From assembly GCA_016775335.1 (NCBI GenBank), contig JAEUGJ010000017.1, positions 1-29,721 of the forward strand: a DNA stretch of 29,721 nt, in the 5' to 3' direction. The DNA is from Mogibacterium sp. (GTDB lineage Bacteria > Bacillota > Clostridia > Peptostreptococcales > Anaerovoracaceae). This document shows, one piece after another, positions 24,465-29,721 of the stretch (position 1 is its first letter; each line of letters opens with the position of its first letter). Below the pieces are notes generated by a model. That model had not been told where the DNA came from. It saw only the letters and a list, made by a program, of their open reading frames with translations, and ran no database searches. Position numbers and translations under genes: made by a program.

Positions 24465-26130
24465 CTTTCATGGACTCCTTCAGGTTCGTCAACGCAATCT
24501 TCGTCTCCGCTGCCGTTTCTCCCAGCAGGGATGCGATATCCTGAACGATACGCATCTGCTTCTCCACCACCTTGTCCGCAACTTCGGTGGTCTGACGCCG
24601 CATCTCCGCTTTCTTTTCCCGCTCCGCCGCTTCGTCGCTCACGTCCTCCAGCATGCAGAACAGCATCCGGTAGCTCTGATCGTACAGCACCTGCTCCTCC
24701 ACGTACCGGTCGTACTCCGCCAGGTACGCGCACTGGAATACGCTCTTCCGGCTCTCCAGGGCATCCAGGAACGGCTTCGGATCCAGCAAGGTCACGATCT
24801 GGGCTCCCAACACATCGGACGGTCTGCGGATGTTCATGATTCGGCAGGCAGCCGGGTTGATCTGCTGAATCTCCAGGCGCTCGTTCAGCACCAGGAGTCC
24901 GTTCGGCGTGTTGTCAAAGATGATGTTGGAGAAGTTCTCCGCCTTTTCCTTCAGGTACGGCAGGCACATTTCGATTTCCGCCTTGCCCTGGTAGATGGCG
25001 ATGGCCTTCTCCCTGCAGGTGTCGTACCCGCAGGTGCCGCAGTTCAGTTCGTCGGACGGCTTCTTCTTTCCCATCTTGCTGAGAATTTCCTGAATCTTCC
25101 GCTCTGTCGGCATATCCTTCATGCCCTCCAGAATATCGTACCGTCTGGAAAGCTCACTGATTTCCGGCTGCTCCACCGGGAAGTCCTTATCTCCCGCATA
25201 CCGAGCTACCGACAGGTAGTCGGCGATGAACCACGGATGGTATTTCTCCATCACCGGTCCGTTCACGCAGCTTCCCTTGCAAGCGGACATTTCCATAAAA
25301 CAGTTGCTCACATGTCCCGCCGCCACGTCCTCCAGGGCGGCGATGCAGTTCTCAATTCCGTCTACGGCCACGTATTCGTACTCCGGATTCCGGTCCTTCA
25401 TGGTTCGAAGGATACCCGCCACCGTCGGGAAGATGCGGGCCAGGCTCTCCGGATTGTTGTCCATCTTCTTCTCCAGCCGGATGTTTTCCTTCTCCAGCCA
25501 TTCCGTCAGTTCCTCAAAGGTCAGGGCCGCATCCACGATTCCCGGATACCGCTGCGCCTCGTCTTTCTTCGCCACGCAAGGTCCGATGAACACGGTCTTG
25601 GCCTCCGGATTCCGGCGCTTAATATCGCGGCAGTGGGCCTGCATCGGCGAAAGTGTGTCCGCCAGATATTTAATCATCTCCGGGTAATGCTTCTGAATCA
25701 ACAGGTTGACGGACGCGCAGGCGGAACTGATGATCACCGGTTTCTGCTTCTCGTGCACCAAGCGTTCGTAATCTGTTTTTACCATAGTCGCTCCGATGGC
25801 CGTCTCTTCCACATCGGCAAAACCCAGTTTCTGCAGGCCTTCCCGCATCGCGTCGATGCCCACGCCGTCGTAATTGGCAACGAAAGAAGGCGCCAAGCTG
25901 GCGACAACCGGCTCTCCGCTCTGAATCATCACCTTGACCTTCTCCACTTCGCTGACGATTTCCTTGGCATTCTGCGGACAGACTACAAAACACCGGCCGC
26001 AAAGGATGCACTCGTCGGCGATGATGTGGGCCTGATCCCCGGAAAACCGGATGGCCTTCACCGGGCAGTTCCGAATGCATTTATAGCAATTCTTGCAATT
26101 GGATTTCTTTAGAGTAAGGCAATGTGCCAT
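24457..26130 (-). CDS. hsfB: HsfB-type sensory [FeFe] hydrogenase with PAS domain
   Basis: A 557-residue iron-sulfur protein. N-terminal bacterial ferredoxin domain: CKNCYKCIRNC (12-22) and CILCGRCFVVC (41-51), binding two [4Fe-4S]. The H-cluster domain follows with SSACAS (ligand C138), GPCVAKKDE (C185) and EMSACKGSCVNGP (C284, C288). In catalytic enzymes the first motif is TSCCP; here the proton-transfer cysteine is alanine (A137), as known for sensory hydrogenases such as HydS. A further Fe-S motif CGTCGYDTC..C (364-389) and a PAS domain (about 400-510) follow, ending in a coiled coil. It probably senses H2 or redox state rather than producing H2. ATG 26128-26130 follows AAAGGAG. Confidence 0.93.
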   Translation of the reverse strand: MAHCLTLKKSNCKNCYKCIRNCPVKAIRFSGDQAHIIADECILCGRCFVVCPQNAKEIVSEVEKVKVMIQSGEPVVASLAPSFVANYDGVGIDAMREGLQKLGFADVEETAIGATMVKTDYERLVHEKQKPVIISSACASVNLLIQKHYPEMIKYLADTLSPMQAHCRDIKRRNPEAKTVFIGPCVAKKDEAQRYPGIVDAALTFEELTEWLEKENIRLEKKMDNNPESLARIFPTVAGILRTMKDRNPEYEYVAVDGIENCIAALEDVAAGHVSNCFMEMSACKGSCVNGPVMEKYHPWFIADYLSVARYAGDKDFPVEQPEISELSRRYDILEGMKDMPTERKIQEILSKMGKKKPSDELNCGTCGYDTCREKAIAIYQGKAEIEMCLPYLKEKAENFSNIIFDNTPNGLLVLNERLEIQQINPAACRIMNIRRPSDVLGAQIVTLLDPKPFLDALESRKSVFQCAYLAEYDRYVEEQVLYDQSYRMLFCMLEDVSDEAAEREKKAEMRRQTTEVADKVVEKQMRIVQDIASLLGETAAETKIALTNLKESMKDE

Positions 26131-26164
26131 GACGTCTCCTTTCCACAAAACATCGTATTAAAAA

Positions 26165-26593
26165 TTATATAATGTAGTTATCTGCCAGATTCCGCTGCAT
26201 CAGATCCGCAACGGTCACGCTGTCCAGATAATTCTCAATCAGCTCGTCCAGCTTCCGCCACATGGGAAGAGTCCGGCAATCCTCCACCCGGTCGCAGGGC
26301 TCCGAACAGAGCTCCACGCAATTGATTGGCGCCAAAGTTCCCTCCGTCAGCCGCAAAATTTCCCCCACCGTGCAGTCCTGAGGTTCCTTCAGCAGCCGGT
26401 ATCCGCCGCCCTTTCCGTGAACCCCTTCCACCAAGCCGCCCTTCGTCAGCAGCGGCATGATTTTCGTGATGTACTTCAGAGAGATATGCTGGCGATTTGC
26501 CACATCCTTCATGGGAATATATCCCCCGTTGGCATTCTCCGCCAAATCGATAACCACCCGCAAGGCATAACGCCCTCTCGTTGAGACCAACAT
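26165..26593 (-). CDS. Rrf2-family transcriptional regulator
   Basis: A 142-residue winged-helix regulator: MLVSTRGRYALRVVIDLA at the N-terminus and the recognition region VANRQHISLKYITKIM, then GGGYRLLKEP. Four cysteines C92, C96, C100 and C106 (NCVELCSEPCDRVEDC) resemble the Fe-S-binding cluster of IscR, RsrR and NsrR, so it is probably a redox or Fe-S-status sensor. ATG 26591-26593 follows AGGAGGG. It lies 34 bases upstream of hsfB and is the likely regulator of the operon and itself (CAATTG-centred palindrome between promoter and start, 26624-26632). Confidence 0.93.
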   Translation of the reverse strand: MLVSTRGRYALRVVIDLAENANGGYIPMKDVANRQHISLKYITKIMPLLTKGGLVEGVHGKGGGYRLLKEPQDCTVGEILRLTEGTLAPINCVELCSEPCDRVEDCRTLPMWRKLDELIENYLDSVTVADLMQRNLADNYII

Positions 26594-26632
26594 TTTACAC
26601 CCTCCTATCAATGCTAATCCGTTTCAATTGGA

Positions 26633-26661
26633 AATATACCACAAAGGCCGCTGTCCCGCAA
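26633..26661 (-). promoter_or_regulatory. Promoter of the rrf2-hsfB operon
   Basis: On the minus strand TTGCGG (26661-26656), a 17-base spacer and TATATT (26638-26633) form a plausible promoter. A CAATTG-centred near-palindrome lies right after it over the start site, fitting autoregulation. The -35 region overlaps a stem (GGTCGCTGT with ACAGCGGCC) that may help end cysK transcription. Confidence 0.5.
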
Positions 26662-26729
26662 CCTCCGTGCAGAACAGCGACCCTCTTCGTTTTTCCGTAA
26701 AAATATTTTCGTCTCGGTCCAATTGTCCG

Positions 26730-27662
26730 TTATTCCGAGAACAGCGGTGTGGACAGGTACCGATCTCCCGTATCCGGCAACAGGACCACGATGGTCTTTC
26801 CTTCACTCTCCGGTCTCTTTGCCACTTCCACTGCCGCAGCTACTGCTGCGCCGGAGGAAATTCCCACCAGCACGCCGTCGTGTCTTCCCACTTTGCGGCC
26901 GTATTCAAAGGCATCCTCGTTGGATACCGGAAGGACTTCATCGTACACTTCTGTATTCAGCACATCCGGTACGAAACCGGCACCGATTCCCTGAATTTTG
27001 TGCGGGCCGCCCTTTCCGGTAGTCAGAACCGGAGAAGATGCCGGTTCCACCGCGATGACCTTCACCTCCGGTTTTTGGCTCTTCAGGTATTCGCCTACGC
27101 CGGTGACAGTGCCGCCGGTGCCCACTCCGGCAACAAAGCAATCCACTTCTCCATCGGTATCCCGGTAAATTTCCGGACCGGTGGTCTCTCTGTGTGCCGC
27201 CGGATTGGACGGGTTCACAAACTGTCCCGGAACGTATCCGCCCGGTATTTCCTTCGCCAGTTCATTGGCCTTCTCGATGGCGCCGGTCATGCCTTTGCTG
27301 CCATCAGTAAGTACCAGCTCTGCACCGTACGCCTTCATCAGCTGGCGCCGTTCCACGGACATGGTCTCCGGCATCACGATGATGATTCGATATCCTTTTG
27401 CCGCCGCAATGGCTGCCAGGCCGATGCCCGTATTTCCGGAAGTCGGCTCGATGATAACGGACCCTTCTCTCAAATCGCCGCGGGCCTCCGCATCCTCGAT
27501 CATTCTTTTTGCCACCCGGTCCTTTACGGATCCTGCCGGATTGAGATATTCTAATTTTGCCAGAATGCGCGCCTTCAGTCCCAATTCCTTCTCCAGATTG
27601 GTGAGCTCCAGAAGCGGTGTGCCGCCGACAAGCTGGTCGGCCGATGTATATATTTTTGCCAT
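26730..27662 (-). CDS. cysK: Cysteine synthase A (O-acetylserine sulfhydrylase)
   Basis: PLP enzyme of 310 residues making cysteine from O-acetylserine and sulfide. It has the PLP lysine in NPAGSVKDR (K47), the substrate loop PTSGNTGIGLA (73-83), the phosphate loop GVGTGGTVTG, and SSGAAVAA near the C-terminus. ATG 27660-27662 follows GAAAGGA. It lies 111 bases after metY on the same strand, so the two sulfur-assimilation genes probably share a transcript, with a stem-loop (27708-27734) between them that may adjust cysK levels. Confidence 0.97.
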   Translation of the reverse strand: MAKIYTSADQLVGGTPLLELTNLEKELGLKARILAKLEYLNPAGSVKDRVAKRMIEDAEARGDLREGSVIIEPTSGNTGIGLAAIAAAKGYRIIIVMPETMSVERRQLMKAYGAELVLTDGSKGMTGAIEKANELAKEIPGGYVPGQFVNPSNPAAHRETTGPEIYRDTDGEVDCFVAGVGTGGTVTGVGEYLKSQKPEVKVIAVEPASSPVLTTGKGGPHKIQGIGAGFVPDVLNTEVYDEVLPVSNEDAFEYGRKVGRHDGVLVGISSGAAVAAAVEVAKRPESEGKTIVVLLPDTGDRYLSTPLFSE

Positions 27663-27707
27663 GATTCGATCCTTTCTGTCATTATGTGCCTCGAAATTAT
27701 TATAATC

Positions 27708-27734
27708 GGGAAGGCTGACCGAATCAACCTTCCC
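27708..27734 (-). other. Stem-loop between metY and cysK
   Basis: On the minus strand GGGAAGGTTGA pairs with TCAGCCTTCCC (11 pairs including one G-U) around TTCGG. There is no following T-run, so it more likely protects or processes the metY-cysK mRNA than ends it. Confidence 0.5.
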
Positions 27735-27773
27735 TATCCTCTAATCTTTCGTATACCCCTATACGAAACTTTC

Positions 27774-29066
27774 CTATTTCACTGCGGCAAAACCCTTTTC
27801 CAGGTCCGCGATGATGTCGTCGATATGCTCTGTTCCGATGGACAGACGAATGGTATTTTCGTGAATGCCGGCGTCTTCCAGCTCCTCCGGTGTCATCTGA
27901 GAATGAGTGGTAGTTGCAGGATGGATGACCAGAGATTTCACATCCGCCACATTGGCCAGCAGGGAGAAAATTTCCAGGTTGTCAATGAATTCGAATGCCT
28001 CTTTTCTTCCGCCTTTAATCCGGAATGTGAAAATGGAAGCTCCGCCGTTCGGGAAGTATCTCTCATACAGCGCGTGGTCCGGATGATCCGGCAGCGATGG
28101 GTGATTGACCTTCTCTACCTTCGGGTTGTTCAGCAGATACTCGATGACCTTCTTCGTGTTCTCCACGTGTCTCTCGATTCGGAGGGACAGCGTTTCGGTG
28201 CCCTGCAAAAGGAGGAATGCCGCGAATGGAGAAATGGTCGCCCCGGTATCCCGGAGGAGAATTGCTCTGATATATGTAGCAAATGCTGCCGCACCTGCTG
28301 CCTCCGTGAATTTAACGCCGTGATAGCTTGGATTCGGTTCCGAAATCCACGGATAGCGTCCGGAAGCGGCCCAGTCAAAGGTTCCGCCGTCTACGATGAC
28401 GCCACCCAGGGTGGTTCCGTGACCGCCGATGAATTTGGTAGCGGAATGAACCACGATGTCTGCGCCGTGTTCAATCGGACGAATCAGATACGGTGTGCCG
28501 AATGTATTATCGATGACCAGCGGCAGCCCGTGCTTGTGAGCGATTTCCGCCAATGCTTCGATATCCGGAATATCACTGTTGGGATTTCCCAGGGTTTCAA
28601 TGTAAAGTGCTTTCGTATTCTCCTGAATGGCCGCTTCTACTTCGTCCAGCTTGTGCACATCCACCAGGGTGGATTCGATGCCGTACAGCGGAAGGGTGTG
28701 CTCCAGCAGGTTAACGCTGCCGCCGTAAATGGTCTTCTGCGCAACGATGTGTTCCCCCTTCTGTGCCAAAGCCTGGATGGTGTAGGTGATTGCAGCGGCG
28801 CCGGAAGCAACTGCCAGTCCGGCAACGCCTCCCTCCAGTGCGGCAATTCGATCTTCGAAAACGCCCTGGGTGGAGTTGGTCAGTCTGCCGTAAATGTTTC
28901 CCGGATCCGCCAGACCGAAGCGGTCTGCCGCGTGCTGACTGTTATGGAATACGTAAGATGTGGTGGCATAGATTGGAACGGCTCTCGCATCGCTGGCCGG
29001 ATCCGGCTGTTCCTGTCCTACGTGAAGCTGCAGTGTCTCGAATTTGTAATTATTGTTGTTAGCCAT
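27774..29066 (-). CDS. metY: O-acetylhomoserine sulfhydrylase (homocysteine synthase)
   Basis: Cys/Met-metabolism PLP-dependent enzyme of 430 residues, converting O-acetylhomoserine and sulfide to homocysteine for methionine synthesis. It has the expected ETLQLHVGQEQPDPASDARAVPIYATTSYVF start, YGRLTNSTQGVFE, the PLP-ring stacking region ASGAAAITYTI, VIDNTFGTPYL (D186) and the PLP lysine in HSATKFIGGHG (K211). Length and motifs fit MetY rather than cystathionine gamma-synthase. ATG 29064-29066 follows AAGGAG. A roughly 390-base leader precedes it, and no S-box or T-box consensus was seen there. Confidence 0.96.
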   Translation of the reverse strand: MANNNNYKFETLQLHVGQEQPDPASDARAVPIYATTSYVFHNSQHAADRFGLADPGNIYGRLTNSTQGVFEDRIAALEGGVAGLAVASGAAAITYTIQALAQKGEHIVAQKTIYGGSVNLLEHTLPLYGIESTLVDVHKLDEVEAAIQENTKALYIETLGNPNSDIPDIEALAEIAHKHGLPLVIDNTFGTPYLIRPIEHGADIVVHSATKFIGGHGTTLGGVIVDGGTFDWAASGRYPWISEPNPSYHGVKFTEAAGAAAFATYIRAILLRDTGATISPFAAFLLLQGTETLSLRIERHVENTKKVIEYLLNNPKVEKVNHPSLPDHPDHALYERYFPNGGASIFTFRIKGGRKEAFEFIDNLEIFSLLANVADVKSLVIHPATTTHSQMTPEELEDAGIHENTIRLSIGTEHIDDIIADLEKGFAAVK

Positions 29067-29085
29067 TGTTTTTTCTCCTTGTTTC

Positions 29086-29198
29086 TGTTATCTGTGGTAA
29101 AGCCTTCGGCGGTCCTGTTGGGCCGTTGGCGCTGTGGTTGGCCTCCGGCTGTTCTAGGGGCCGCCGGCTCTGTGCTGGCCTTCGGCTACTTGTGTCCT
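29086..29198 (-). other. GC-rich hairpin-rich segment of the metY leader
   Basis: Four to five short hairpins of the form GCC-YTC/GAA-GGC recur about every 20-30 bases (for example GCCTTCGGC at 29102-29110, GGCCTCCGGC, GGCCGCCGGC, GGCCTTCGGC). No gene is supported here. They may form alternative structures in the metY mRNA leader or be decayed palindromic repeats. Confidence 0.5.
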
Positions 29199-29357
29199 TT
29201 ATATTCCTGCCGACAGGCGGCAACACATTTGCGCATTCTCCTTATATTGTTGTGCGCTCTTGCGGTTCCATGTCCTGTGGGCGCTTTTGCGGTTCCTGCA
29301 CATTCGTCCGAACCGGAAATTTTCTCTAACCAATTTCTCGAAAAAATTTCGTTCCAT
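29199..29357 (-). CDS. Small basic Cys-containing leader ORF upstream of metY
   Basis: ATG 29355-29357 follows GAGGAGG at about five bases, an excellent site, and the frame runs 52 codons to TAA 29199-29201. The peptide is basic, has an internal duplication (NRKSAH / NRKSAQ from a 27-base DNA repeat) and ends QMCCRLSAGI. Inside it, a second AAGGAG precedes ATG 29226-29228, giving a nine-residue MCCRLSAGI in the same frame. Consecutive Cys codons overlie a hairpin TGCCG/CGGCA (29208-29222). Cys-rich leader peptides are known to control sulfur genes in Actinobacteria; here that is inference. It could also be a non-functional frame. Confidence 0.4.
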   Translation of the reverse strand: MERNFFEKLVRENFRFGRMCRNRKSAHRTWNRKSAQQYKENAQMCCRLSAGI

Positions 29358-29438
29358 GTTGTCCTCCTCTCGGTGAAAATTTGTTTTCCGTCCGCCCCGT
29401 TTAGGCTTCCCTGTTGTGTGTATTTGTTTTTGTTTTGC

Positions 29439-29494
29439 CTACTTACTAGGTTGGTTGGTAGCATTATAATAACTCCATATACGACTCCCGTCAA
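29439..29494 (-). promoter_or_regulatory. Promoter and possible operator of metY
   Basis: On the minus strand TTGACG (29494-29489) is followed after 17 bases by TATTAT (29471-29466), overlapping TATAAT (29468-29463). Just downstream, CTAC(29461-29458)...GTAG (29442-29439) flanks CCAACC-type repeats over the start site, a possible repressor site. Confidence 0.5.
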
Positions 29495-29537
29495 TTTTCA
29501 AAAATAAATAGTGGGTTATAGGTTGTTCTTATATCTT

Positions 29538-29721
29538 GAGGCCGGGCCAGCTTTTCCTTTTCCCCGGCCTCCCGGTTCGCGCTCAAAAACCGAATTCATT
29601 GGCTTTGCAGGGAATCAGGCGCGAACTTTCCTTGTGCACGGGTCGGCTTTTCCTTTTCACCGGCCTCTCGGTTCGCGCTCAAAAACCGAATTCATTGGCT
29701 TTGCGGGGAATCAGGCGCGAA
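29538..29721. repeat. Two direct copies of an 83-bp repeat at the window end
   Basis: Copies at 29543-29625 and 29639-29721 are nearly identical and 96 bases apart. Each contains CCGGCC(T)C, then TTCGCGC...GCGCGAA as an inner inverted repeat around GAATTCATTGGCTTTGC. The first copy also has a GAGGCCGGG/CCCGGCCTC hairpin (29538-29571). The second copy ends exactly at the window edge, which suggests an assembly break in a longer array. Confidence 0.85.

Noticed and set aside
29067..29460. S-box (SAM) or T-box leader for metY
   Set aside because: No recognisable S-box core or T-box AGGGTGGNACCGCG sequence was seen on the minus strand.
29186..29494. 102-codon minus-strand frame in the metY leader
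   Set aside because: It starts within the predicted promoter and has no ribosome site; the 52-codon frame with GAGGAGG is better supported.
1..29721. tRNA or rRNA genes, insertion sequences, transposases
   Set aside because: Intergenic regions were read for cloverleaf-like GGTTCGAATCC motifs and for transposase coding; none was found.

Overview
The window looks like the chromosome of an obligately anaerobic Bacillota, probably class Clostridia. The evidence is strong AGGAGG-type ribosome binding sites, an Rrf2 / sensory [FeFe]-hydrogenase / SpoIIE-phosphatase operon, an ornithine-racemase-family enzyme, an EF-G-2-type GTPase and moderately high GC. I cannot name a genus. The window starts inside one gene (1-108) and ends exactly at the end of a direct repeat copy, so the right edge may be an assembly break.

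Layout. 1-775: divergent pair of a small Cys-containing protein (partial, -) and an HxlR regulator (+), with a near-palindromic candidate operator between them. 775-1150: terminators and palindromic repeats. 1151-8701 (-): UPF0158-DUF1653 protein, two tandem long-chain acyl-CoA synthetases, an ornithine/alanine racemase-family protein, greA and lysS; from the first synthetase down, the genes overlap or lie close enough to be one operon. 8831-11415 (-): pyrG with a structured leader, and a SanA/YdcF-type DUF218 membrane protein. 11600-15162 (+): a three-gene nitrogenase-like operon (NifH-like reductase, NifD-like and NifK-like subunits) with no Nif cofactor-assembly gene in the window. This is the most interesting item. 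Its K-like gene carries two in-frame blocks of palindromic tandem repeats, and just downstream lie three 86-bp tandem hairpin repeats with a fourth copy of the hairpin at 849-904. 15675-19141 (-): EF-G-2 and asnS. 19277-20983 (+): mgtE behind a good promoter, a 25-codon upstream ORF and an intrinsic-terminator/anti-terminator leader that does not look like the M-box. 21246-26593 (-): rrf2, hsfB (sensory [FeFe] hydrogenase), spoIIE-like phosphatase, rarA and prsW, tightly spaced or overlapping. 26730-29066 (-): cysK and metY (cysteine and homocysteine synthesis), with a long metY leader containing a Cys-codon-rich small ORF. 29538-29721: two copies of a 96-bp-period repeat.

How they fit together. 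Housekeeping genes (lysS, asnS, greA, pyrG, fusA2) frame accessory modules for redox sensing (Rrf2/HsfB/phosphatase), sulfur assimilation (cysK/metY), fatty-acid activation and an uncharacterised Fe-S reductase. The nitrogenase-like operon has the reductase signature intact. The K-like subunit keeps the three-cysteine cluster pattern, but by manual alignment the D-like subunit lacks the FeMo-cofactor ligands. It is therefore unlikely to fix nitrogen, and its substrate is unknown.
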